The notes beneath the pieces were generated by a model. The model saw only the letters and a list, made by a program, of their open reading frames with translations. It was not told the origin of the DNA and ran no database searches. A stretch of DNA of 64,000 nucleotides. Origin: Hydrangea macrophylla. Taxonomy: Eukaryota > Streptophyta > Magnoliopsida > Cornales > Hydrangeaceae. The stretch covers positions 27,084,001 through 27,148,000 of the forward strand of contig CM066993.1 in NCBI GenBank assembly GCA_033977485.1. Direction: 5' to 3'. Positions 21,225-31,102 of this stretch are shown piece after piece; within the stretch, counting starts at the first letter, position 1; each line of letters opens with the position of its first letter. The translations under genes were made by a program, and so were the position numbers.

Positions 21225-22384
21225 GGTACCTTCCATATTCTGCTGTTCTCCTTCATCGAATCCGGCTTCTTCTGGAATAATGGCATTCAGGCGGGCTTTC
21301 TTGGGTTGACCCTGAGTAGATGCTCCGTAGTATCCACCTCGTGGTGCTCGACAATTCTTGGATATGTGGCCCTTTTTGCCACAATTGTAACAGACGGTGT
21401 CCTCTCGACTTTTCCTTGGAGATCGGCAGTCCTTGGACCTGTGTCTAGGTTTTCCACAATTGAAGCATCCATCGTTATTGGCTCCAGTGGCAGTGGGTGG
21501 TCCTGTTGGGGGTTGTGCTTGGAATACAGCTAGTTGGTTCTGAGGGAACATGACTTGTGGCTACCTTTAGCCAGTCTAATTACGTTTATTCCCTTGGAAT
21601 TTTGTTGGGGGTCTCGATCCTTGGTTACCTTGATTGCTCCTGAATAGTGGTCGGTTCCCAAAACATCCTCGTTCTCGACCATTGATTTCTTCATGTGCGA
21701 TTGCCATGCTTACCAGGGCTTTGAAGGTCAGGCCTTGATTGTTGAGAGTCATACGCTGAAGTGGTAGCGAGAGGCCTTGGTGGTACTGTCGGTTTTTCTT
21801 CTCTGGGGTGTCAATCATGTGGCGGGCAAAGCGGGACAATCATTCAAACTGCACTGTGTATTCTCTTACGGTTTGATTTCCTTGTGTCAGCTCAATGAAC
21901 TCTCTCTCTTTCTTGTTCCTCTCTGTCTGCGAACAATAATTCTCCAGGAACATCTCTTTAAATGTAGCCCAGGTCATCCTTCTTACTGCCGCTTCTCCTA
22001 CAGTTGCTATCTCCGATTCCCACCAATCGGCTGCGGCGTATGTCAACTGGAAGGTCGCCAATCGACGCTTCTCAATCTCCGTACATCCCAGTGTGTCGAA
22101 GATCGACTCCATTTCCTGGAGCCATTGTTCCGATTCCAGGGCTCGGCATCACCGTCAAACTTCTCAGGACGGAAATGACGGAAACATTTTACCACTCTAT
22201 TCTCTATAGGTCTTGGAGGTGGTGCGAGGTTGTTGCCATTATTCACGTTGTTATTCACATTGTTGATGCATTTTAGCCTTCGCACAAAGGCCTCAAATAG
22301 GCCAGTAGGATCGGCAGCTGTGGGTGCTGGGGGTGGGGCCTCAATCTGCTCAACTGGATGGTTACGAGTGGGTCTTCCTGCCAT
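21225..22384 (-). pseudogene. Tekay-1 gag with two CCHC knuckles, truncated
   Basis: Starts at ATG 22384 (MAGRPTRNHP). The capsid core has ADWWESEIATVG, MTWATFKEMFLENY and FIELTQGNQTVREYTVQFE, the retrotransposon gag domain. Two zinc knuckles follow, CFNCGKPRHRSKDC and CYNCGKKGHISKNC. Breaks: one G lost near 22140, a TGA at 21840-21842, and three stops at about 21552-21578. The last codon before the Athila LTR is Thr; the protease and pol regions are missing from the window. Confidence 0.9.
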
Positions 22385-22740
22385 AGTGATCCGTGTGTTG
22401 GTGTACCTACATAGACATCTATTGGTTATTACTAGCACACACGCATTCACCTACAAGTTATTAATGTAGCAACGTACATTGAGATATGGAATTTAACGAG
22501 GTAGTACAATTTTAAAAATATCAAGATCATTGGAACACAACATATATCAAAAGATAGTTTTCATTCATAGTTAGAGGTTACAGAGCCGATTTACATCATC
22601 TAGGATGCATGGATTACAAAATTGGGAATATTACCCTAACACATGCATCTTATAAAAGAAAGGGTTGCTAACCCGAGCTAATACATATATATACACAATA
22701 GTGGGGCTATCAGCCCATTCTAATACATCACTCCTAAACA
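22385..22740 (-). other. leader between accessory ORF and gag (Tekay-1)
   Basis: AT-rich, without an ORF of note. I see no clear regulatory motif. Confidence 0.5.
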
Positions 22741-23727
22741 CTAAGGCTTGTGAGCCCTAATCCAACTCTTACGGATATTACGAGTCTTGTTCCAATAGTC
22801 ACCATCATCATCAGACTCGGGGGGTGGAGCGTCATCTCCATTGGTGATTTCCTCTGGTGGGACCCAATCAAGATATGGGTCAAACTCATCCTACTCATCA
22901 TCCTCATCATCGTCGACCTCGCCTACTATCCCAAAATGCCAAAGAGGAAGCGGGCCTATCACTTGGGGTACCGGGGCTTCCTCAATGTCAACTTCCTCAA
23001 TAACTGGCTCATCTCCCCCTATTATCTCTTCCTCCACTGGGTCTTCCTCAACTGGCTCGTCCTCTACTAGCTCGTCCTCGACTGGCTCTTCCTCCGCTGG
23101 CTCTTCCTCCGCTGGCTCGTCCTCCACTGGCTCGTCCTCCACTGGCTCGTCCTCTACTAGTTCATTCTCTATAGGCTCCTCATCTGGCTCATCCTCATCT
23201 AACTTATCCTCATCTGGATCATCTTCCACTGGCTCATCCTCTATTGATTCCATCTCTGGCTCTTCGTCGTCGCTATCTCCCTCATTAGGATCTTCCTTAG
23301 GAGCCCCGTCCTCATCTGACTCTCCCTCCTCATCAAATTCTCCATCGTCCTTGGAATTTCCCTCTTCTGCTACATTATCCTCTGCTGGTGGAAGTGGGGG
23401 TGTTTGCGGCGGTGATCCTACCGGAGGTGGCGGGGGCATCAACTTTACTCAAAAGGATATGACACGAAAAGTATGGTGATCCTCTATCATATTAACTGCC
23501 TCCTGATGGATGAGCCTAAGTGTATTCTCACGGTAGTGTGCCTCCATCTGTAAGATCGCTGGATTGTGAATCCCCATTATGTATATGTCCTGCCACATAC
23601 CATCCTCTACGTTTTGCAGGGCCCTTTGGCAAATCCTCTGGTGGTATAATACTGGGTTTGCTGGCTCTATATGATCTGAGTATATCAGGTGTCCCCCAAA
23701 TCCATCCTGGACATGAAAAGGTTCCAT
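22741..23727 (-). pseudogene. acidic accessory ORF upstream of gag (Tekay-1)
   Basis: One frame of about 329 codons, counted from an ATG at 23727, broken by TGA at 23449-23451 and a TAG near 22888. It ends in KSWIRAHKP. The N-terminal 90 residues look folded (GFGGHLIYSDHIEP, RALQNVEDGMWQDIYIMGIH). The middle is proline-rich and then extremely acidic, with tandem 5-residue units such as EPVED and EPAEE (coded by repeats around 23040-23260). The frame is in the sense direction between primer site and gag, so it would be the first ORF of the RNA. I do not recognise the family. Confidence 0.6.
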
Positions 23728-23834
23728 GCTAACCTGTTCCACATAAAACTATTATATGGTTAATATCTTCAGAGACGGAAAGGTCCAATGGTTTATAACT
23801 TAAGTGTGTAAGACAATTGGTGTACACGTCTTAA

Positions 23835-23852
23835 CCTAGGGCTTTGATACCA
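23835..23852 (-). other. primer binding site, tRNA-Met type (Tekay-1)
   Basis: The minus strand reads TGGTATCAAAGCCCTAGG, close to the initiator-tRNA-Met site TGGTATCAGAGC. It lies 7 bases inside the LTR end. Confidence 0.85.
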
Positions 23853-24559
23853 AAAATCCTGTCACGCCCCAGAGTAGCAGAAATTAGGAGGAAATTAAAA
23901 TTTTCCTTTCTGGCCGTAAGCTATGGCTAGTTACATTAAATAATTGTCCACAACACACTAGATAACAAAAGAATGACTTAAGCGAAAGCGTAAACTAAAT
24001 ATATACATTAAAAGGTTACTAACTATTACATCAGAGTTTCTGGTTTCAAAAGATAAAATAACGAAAGAGATTAAGGCGTTGGACACCGTTTACATCTTTA
24101 CATGTAAGGACAAAAGAAAGTGTAAGATCGTTAAGGTAAGGCGTGTGACGCCAATATACAACTTAGTATAACTGGACAAAAATCTATAAAGGACAACTAA
24201 GTCTTCTTCCTTGAAGTTGCACCTCTAATTGGCGTAGCCGTAACCTTCATCGTTGTAGGCTTCCCCTTCGAAGGGTTCCTCTTCATAGGCTCCTTCTGAA
24301 TAGTGCTCCTCCAGGTAGTCATATCCTGTGAAGCCTAGACGTGGGAATGTCCCGGGCGTAGTACGCCGTAAGCTTTAATAAAAGCTAAGTGAGTGTCCTA
24401 ACCGAACACTCCTACTAAAATACGTATCCAAAAGTACATAGTGAATAATTATGACTGTTGAATGAATTATAATGAGACCGTGCGTGAACTATGCATTATC
24501 GATATATTCGACTTCACTTGACTTAACATCACTTGACTTAACATCCGACTCACTTGACC

Positions 24560-24900
24560 TTGTTACATTACCAGTGTAACGCCGTTGGCTTAGAGTGACT
24601 CGCCTAGTGGGTCGAGCTATGGTTACTTTACTATCGTTGTTTGCCTCTCTGTGGCCAAAGTAGTAATCTCACTTTACAAGCTAACCAAGTACTCTAGGTC
24701 CCCCGGACCTTGCCTTATGAATATCGTCGTCGATTTGCAAAACGGTTACTTTACTATCGTTGGTCGTCGCGACCGCAGTAGTAATCTCGCCTTATAGGCT
24801 AATTGTGTTTATTCATTTCTCGATTTCTTCATATCAACATGGTTACTTTGCTATCGTTTTTGCCTCTCCGTGGCCATAGTAGCAATCATCGCCGACATGC
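24560..24900 (-). repeat. three spaced copies of a 60-bp unit in the Tekay-1 LTR
   Basis: On the plus strand each copy begins GGTTACTTTACTATCGTT (one copy has GC for AC) and ends with AGTAGTAATC or AGTAGCAATC. The middle differs (TGCCTCTCTGTGGCC or GTCGTCGCGACCG). The matching starts and ends of each copy are partly complementary, so each could form a hairpin. Confidence 0.6.
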
Positions 24901-25129
24901 GATCCTGTAATTCCATTTGATAGTACTGACTCACTAGATATCAACTTTCAGACCTCCACGGTTTTTCACATGCATACGGACTTGGTCTCCGTGACCGTCC
25001 GACTCTATACCCATACATGTCGACTTGACGTTACGACACCGACTCCTACATGAGGTGTATCATGTGATATGCATGAGGTACAAGTTAACTAACAGGTACT
25101 ATTCTTGAAATATAGTACGGGCTCGAAGC

Positions 25130-25184
25130 TCGTAGTAGTACATGTTAAAACATGGTACCAACTGGAATAATAATAACCAACAGA

Positions 25185-25239
<55 letters not shown>

Positions 25240-25741
25240 TTAACAGGATAATATGCTCGGGGGACGAACATATTACAAGAGGCTAAAACCGAAAAGAATA
25301 ATAATATTATTAATATTAACAGAATAATAATACGGACATTAATATGTTCGGGGTACAACATATTAAAGCAAGAAGTTTATTCAGCATAAATACTAATAAT
25401 AAGAACAATAATAATAGTAGTGACATTATAATACGGACATTAATATGTTTGGGTTGCGACACATTAAAGCACGATGTTTATTTGATGATAATAATAATAA
25501 TAACAATGATAATAATAAAGGTAACAATACTAATAATAGTAATGTCATTATCATTCACGGAATAATAACATAGATATTAATCTGTTCGGGGTACAACATG
25601 TTAATATGAATTCTAATCAGAATAATTAATAATAATAGTTAAGATATAACATGGGCATTAATTTGGTACAAAATATTATGCATGAGTTCTAACAGGAATA
25701 ATAATAATACTAATAATACTACTACTACTTATAATAATAAC

Positions 25742-25774
<33 letters not shown>

Positions 25775-25960
25775 TTCACGGAATAATAATATGGACATGA
25801 ATCTTCGGAGTATATATGTTAAACATGAAATTTACTGGACTGTAATAATATTAAAAACAGACTGATAATACAGGCCTAGATTAGGGACACCACATATTAA
25901 GCACAATATTTTCTCCAAGAATAATAAACAGAAAAATAATTCGGGCATTATAATTAGTAT
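25130..25960 (-). repeat. degenerate tandem array with AAT microsatellites in the Tekay-1 LTR
   Basis: About six units of roughly 100-150 bp. Each has a core like GGACATTAATATGTTCGGGG, then ACAACATATTAAAGCA, separated by (AAT)n runs of varying length; the longest is at 25184-25240. The units are diverged and decay towards 25960. Open frames across it are only products of the AAT repeat. Confidence 0.75.
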
Positions 25961-26913
25961 ACTGAGTGAGTTAGGAACTCACTGTAGGGTCGGGGTCGCA
26001 GTGTGGCTCGGGGGCTAAGCTTTCTTTCCTCTTCTTCTCTCACTCTCGGCCAACTCTCTCTCTCTCTCCCTATCTCACTCTTTTCTTTCTTCTTGTGTTG
26101 CCCAAAATGAGAGTGAGGGGTAGTGGGTTATTTATAGGGGGAGGAATGGTGTTAATATATAAGTATATGTATGTACACTATGCTACATAGTACACACAAT
26201 CTACCACACCCAAGCACACTGCCACACTACTCCACTGCCACACCAACACACACGCAACTCCCTTCACACAGACACACTACACCACATACATGCACTACAC
26301 ACACATATACCATGCATACACCACACAAGCATGCAATCATCACACACCTTATGGCCACTCACACACGCAACACACAAACACAGCACACACTCACTCCTTG
26401 ATGCACTCTCTCTCGGCTAACTACACTCACACACATACCACATGTATATACTAGTGTGTAAGGAGGGTAGTTTGATGGGGTATGGTGGTGGTAGGGTGAT
26501 ATGAGGGTGGAGTGTTGGGTGGGATTAGTGGTTGGGAAGGGGTATGGTGAGGTGATTGGTTGAGTGTAGGAGGGGTTGTGTAAAGAGTGGGTGGGTACTT
26601 TCCCATAATTCAAGGGATTGTGACCGATGTGATTGATGTGACGTATCTTGAATTACATGCACTCTTGGAGTACGTGCAACACAGGTATAATTATGAGTTT
26701 GCGTGTAAATCTCAGTCTGGGTCTATGTCTATCAGTTCGGGTTCTACTATTTCTATGTCAATATAAATATTATAATTAAATTTAAATAATATTGGGAATT
26801 TAAAATGCGTATTAATATTATGAAATTTGAAAATAAGAAATACAGTCTGGCGAGCACATTCCGAAAATTAGAACTTACATAAATTAAATAAAAAGAAAAT
26901 TATAGGTATTACA

Positions 26914-27182
26914 TATTATAAGTCGAGCCACTCAACAAGTCATCGCGAACATGTTCAACAAGGACTTAACTCGACTCGGTTCGTTTAATAAATAAGTCAA
27001 GATCAAACATACATAAACTTGGGTTGATAGAATTCGTGAACATGTTGAAGTAAGGCGCGCAAGTAGGTTGTGAAAAAAAAATAGTGAACATACTTGTCAA
27101 TGACTTATATACTGACTTGTATATATACATCTATTATAAAACTATGTTATTTTAAATGATACATGAGCTCGACTCGTAATAC
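26914..27182. other. old repeat DNA that received Athila B (left part)
   Basis: AT-rich DNA with no ORF. Words such as CGACTCGGTTCGTTTAATAA resemble common plant non-autonomous hAT-type repeats. A stretch near 26985-27016 is similar to 35660-35692 on the other side of element B, so B split one older repeat. I could not fix its ends. Confidence 0.4.
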
Positions 27183-28509
27183 TGATCTTGTCAGAATCAA
27201 GATATAAAAAGTATTCTTTACTTTTCAAAAGATTTGCAGTGTGGAAGTAAAGGTCGAACCCACAGAGATTGATTAACTACCGTGTTTTAATCTTAAAACC
27301 TAAATCTAATTAATTATGAAAACGGATTTTGATTTGAATTTAATTAAACTAATAACAATAAAAATAAATCTAAACTATGAAAACAATTAAAAGTGTTTTA
27401 AATAATGTTTAAGGGAACCTAGGATTGCAAATCCACCACTAGCTTCATAATAGGAGTATTTATGAATTACTTTAGCTTATTACATTGGATGATAATGGGG
27501 AATTGTAGCTACAAGCCCAATTCCTCCGACAAGAAGATATTCATGGTTCAAGCACCAACATAATCCATCTTCGGTTAGCACGAATTATCCCACACTAAAC
27601 TAGGGTTGTGATCTAATCCGTCTAACCTAGGCATGGACTATTCGGATACTTGATAGCACAAATCAATAAAGCACCATCACATGTAAACAATCAAAACAAG
27701 CACAGCAAGAATAGATCGTTGAGCACATCACAGTCAAAATAGATCTAAGACAAGAATAAATTCTGAAAGTAATGATTTAATCACTAGAAGTATGATTTTA
27801 TTTATAAAAATCCTCTAAACATGTGACTGTCATCCATACATAATAAAACTAATATAAAAACATAAATAAAACCCTATTACTCGTCTAGGGTTTCATTGAA
27901 ACCCTAGATCTATGATCTAGCCGTCCATGGAAGTGATGGATGGCAAGTAGTTGATGGAGGATGCCATGGAAACCCTTGGTCTTCTTCTTCTTCTCCTTGC
28001 TTCCCTCCCTTCAATGGCTGGAAGTATGTGTGTATAATAATTGCTAATAATGTCTAACCCTTTAATTCTACTAAAATAGAGTATATATAGATTTATAACA
28101 AGTTTTGGAAGCCTTCCCAACCCGAAACGAACTGAAACTGATGTAATTTACAGTCTAGACGTCGTTCAGCAGTTTGGTTTGCACAGGAGTCTTCAGTATA
28201 CTGAAATACGCAACTTTAGTTTTAAGACATATCGCGCGAGCGGGTCGCGCGAGCGCGACATTTGGGACCTCGCGCGCGCGGATCGCGCGAGCGATTCTCT
28301 GTTCTTCCGCGAGCGTGGCTCGCGCGCGCGACTTGGCTTTTTCAGCTTCTTTCTTTCTGCTTTTTCACCCTGTTTAACCTGGTTTAGGTGATTTCTTCCA
28401 AATCCTGTCAGAAAATAGAAAACGTTGTAAAAATATACAAAAACAGGATAAAAAGGTACTAACAAATGCTCGTTAAGGCATATAAATAGGATTTGTTCTC
28501 TCCCGATCA
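27183..28509 (-). repeat. 3' LTR of Athila B
   Basis: 1,327 bp, plus-strand ends TGATCTTGTCAG and CTCTCCCGATCA. It holds the CG palindrome array (28232-28332), TATA (28081-28090), the 16-codon ORF (27917-27967) and the perfect 10-bp stem (27885-27907). Compared with the 5' LTR it has one extra 13-bp unit, GGTCGCGCGAGCG, in the array. Confidence 0.97.
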
Positions 28510-28547
28510 CACCCCCAAACCTACATTTTGCTAGTCCTCGAGCAAAA
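28510..28547 (-). other. polypurine tract with GGAC-loop hairpin (Athila B)
   Basis: As in element A, the minus strand reads GGTTTGGGGGTG next to the LTR start. A perfect 7-bp stem (TTTTGCT, AGCAAAA) with GAGGAC in the loop lies at 28526-28547. Confidence 0.85.
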
Positions 28548-28603
28548 CTAAAATAAAAACTAACTAATAATAAAAAATTACTCCATTTTCGCATGGATCA
28601 CGA

Positions 28604-28672
28604 TTGCATTTAGTGTATGCAACAAGCCTTTTAAACCTCTAGGTGTCCCTAGTCGGACGAGTAAAGTCTCGT
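28604..28672 (-). other. three-hairpin conserved 3' RNA element (Athila B)
   Basis: Stems TTGCAT/ATGCAA (28604-28622), CTAGG/CCTAG (28639-28652) and ACGAG/CTCGT (28657-28672). Against element A, the closing pair of the first stem is T-A here and C-G there, and the third loop differs by one base (TAAAGT for TGAAGT). Confidence 0.65.
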
Positions 28673-28689
28673 GAGGGTTCTCGTCAACA

Positions 28690-31102
28690 AGTCACCCACA
28701 ACCATATTTATTAACTTAGAAATTTAAAAGGTTTTATTAAAACTAAAGAACATAATATTCAACACTCCTTATTATAACACAATGATTTGAAATAGAATAA
28801 CGAACAAGAAGAAACGGAATCAGACGTCTACCTACATCATGAGAAACAATCAAGTGCATGCAATGTACGAATCAATAGAGTTTCTCATAAGATTGCACGT
28901 GTGTGATGTGGTAGTCAAATGAACACGCGTATGTCATGAACCTGGAATATAACTCGGATAACCATCCAACTATGTCTCGACTACGAATCTCACAATGAAT
29001 TACACTCTCAAATGAAACACTCAGAAACATGTGTAATTTCTCTAAAATATGTGAGTAAAGGAAATATCTTTTCAAAACGAAAAATGCTCACATATGACTC
29101 GAAAAAAACGCATGACACAAAAGAATAATAGTCTTATGGATAGGATGTTAACAATCAAGAAAAATTAATCATTACCATGTTTTAATCCCCTCCCATCGTT
29201 TTTCTATCCAAACCATGTCTCCTAGGATCAAATAGGACTTTTCAAAGGTTATATAACGTGGCTCAGGCAATGAAAAAGGATAGAAAGGATTTATCAAGTA
29301 GTTTCAGAATGGCATTGTAAGGCATGTTCGATTTCTTTCATTCATCTCTTCTACCAACTTTCATCTTTTCTTTCTCTTCATTCCTTTTCATTCATTTTTC
29401 TTCTTTTCTTTCATTTTTTTTTCTTCAACCTTCCTCTTCTTTATTTTTCAATATATTTCTGTTTCCTTTTCTTTTTCTTGCTTCTCAAATGATTATTCAT
29501 CGAATACCAAGCAACTACCCCAATAGCATCTTATTTTCTTCTTCCTTTTCAACACATCACCTTAACACTACTAAAAGGTGACAAATCTCTTAGTGGTGAA
29601 CTCTGAGTTTGTCAAGTCGGAGCAAAAACAAGGATAATGGTAATCAAAGAAAGAAATGGCATTTTAACGGCTCAAAGGGGCAAACTAAGGAAATTTTATC
29701 TTTTATCGGCCGGTAGTAAACAAAGAGGGCCTAAAATCATTTCCTAGGGTAATACGGTTCTTCAATGTTTACAATGGAAGATTATTTAGCATGGTAACAA
29801 ATATTTTAACTTGACTATTAACCAAAACAAGAATAATGAGACTAAACAACAAATAGATGCGCTATTTCAATGAAATTCGACAAACACAAGATGTATTTAT
29901 AACCCTCTAAAAAGAAAAGATAGGCTCAAAAGCTCACTAGGCTTAGTCTCCACCATGTGTTATCTTAGAAATCCGAATCATATTATAGTTCACAACTAAC
30001 ATGTATTCAAATGACTACGTGCAGTGCATACGTTTGTGTGAAAATCTATGATATAAAACTACGATTCAAACAATACATAACTTAAAACGTCATCATAACT
30101 TCAGCAAATGTTTAATCACATCTTCCCTTGTTTACCATTCTATAACAATTCAAAGTTCTTCAACAAAAAGTATCAAATTAAGATTGTAAAAACGTCGGTA
30201 ACATCGTTTATTTAAACACACTTATTGAAAAATTTTAAAATTTTAAAATTTTGCATAAAATAATGTGTATACCCCCAAACCTAAACATTTCATTGTCCCC
30301 AATGAAACAATAAAACGAAAGAAAGGAGAATTCGTAAGAAAAGAACGATAGTACCTCGATCTCAACAAGCATAGAACAGGTGAACACAAAGGAATATGGC
30401 TATAAAGTTCAATGTTACCTGTTACTTCTTAACAAAAGAAAATTAAACAAACAAAATAATAAAAACAGCTAAAAGAATTATAACTAAGCTAAACGAAACT
30501 AACTAAACTCTAAGAAGAAACAAAACTTACGACAACAGAAAATTAATAAACTAGAAAATAAAATAAAACAGTACCAGAACTATGAAAACAATCAATGACT
30601 CGATCTAAAAGTACCTAAGAAACATACACAGAAAAATAAAACTGTGTGACAGGTGTGGAAAGAAGATATAAGAAAACAAAAGAAGAAAATGCAGAAATGG
30701 GGTATCGCGCGAGCGGCCGTTGCGCGCGCGAATCCCAAATTTTTTATTTATTTTTAATTTTTTTTTAATGTCTCGCGCGAGCGAGCTACCTCGCGCCCGC
30801 GAGACTAGGCGCGAGGAGAAGCCGAGAGCTCAAAACAAAAAGAAACTGAAAATTTCACCAAGGCACATTCTCGCGCCAGCGGGCCGCGCGAGAGACGTCT
30901 CGCGCGCGCGAGAAGGGTTTTTCCCATTTTTTTAGCTAAAATTATGTATATAATATTAAAATAAATTAATTCCAACCCCCAAACCTATCCAGACTGTCCA
31001 AAACAGACTCAAAAATAAAAAAAATGAACGAAATAAAGCTTGGGTTGCCTCCCAAGAAGCGCTAACTTTTACGTCTTCAACTAGACCGTTCTAGCTCAAG
31101 AA
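28690..31102 (-). other. non-coding 3' region of Athila B
   Basis: No credible ORF. It holds two more G-run blocks. The first is at 30271-30307, with an 8-bp perfect stem TTTCATTG/CAATGAAA, loop GGGA and then GGTTTGGGGG. The second is at 30974-31010, with a 4-bp stem. A CG palindrome array lies at 30704-30912, the counterpart of the internal array of element A but with no ORF behind it. Next to the gag-protease ORF, 31030-31090 matches the end of pol in A. Confidence 0.75.

Larger units (their letters stand above)
21225..26913 (-). mobile_element. Tekay/Del-like gypsy element, 5' part (Tekay-1)
   Basis: On the minus strand: a 3-kb LTR, a tRNA-Met type primer site, an accessory ORF, and gag with two zinc knuckles. 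Gag is cut by the Athila A LTR at 21224/21225. The rest of the element would continue beyond Athila A and copia-1, outside the window. The lineage call rests on gag type, LTR start TGTAATACC and primer site; no polymerase is visible to confirm it. Confidence 0.8.
23860..26913 (-). repeat. 5' LTR of Tekay-1
   Basis: On the minus strand it begins TGTAATACCTATAATTTTC and ends GGGGCGTGACA, about 3,054 bp. The TATA box is TATAAATA at 26129-26136. CA-rich DNA (26160-26420) lies in U3. The downstream two thirds hold two sets of internal repeats listed separately. Several bits (for example near 24330-24400) resemble the LTR at 38197-40930, so the two are related families. Confidence 0.82.

Noticed and set aside
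22841..23479. A 212-codon plus-strand frame rich in Ser/Gly (SSSTGSSST type)
   Set aside because: It is the antisense of the acidic accessory ORF repeats; the minus-strand reading fits the element direction and has a non-repetitive N-terminus.
24540..24900. Spaced direct repeats considered as a CRISPR-like array
   Set aside because: Only three diverged copies with unequal spacing, inside a plant LTR.
25089..25361. 90-codon frame with an isoleucine run
   Set aside because: Translation of the AAT microsatellite.
26171..26613. His/Thr-rich and Pro/Thr-rich frames on both strands
   Set aside because: Produced by the CA-rich stretch of the Tekay-1 U3; no codon constraint visible.
27917..28120. 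67-codon frame ending in the 16-codon leader peptide, with an Arg run
   Set aside because: Its first ATG lies close to or upstream of the TATA box, so the expected RNA lacks it. Only the 16-codon part is kept in element A.
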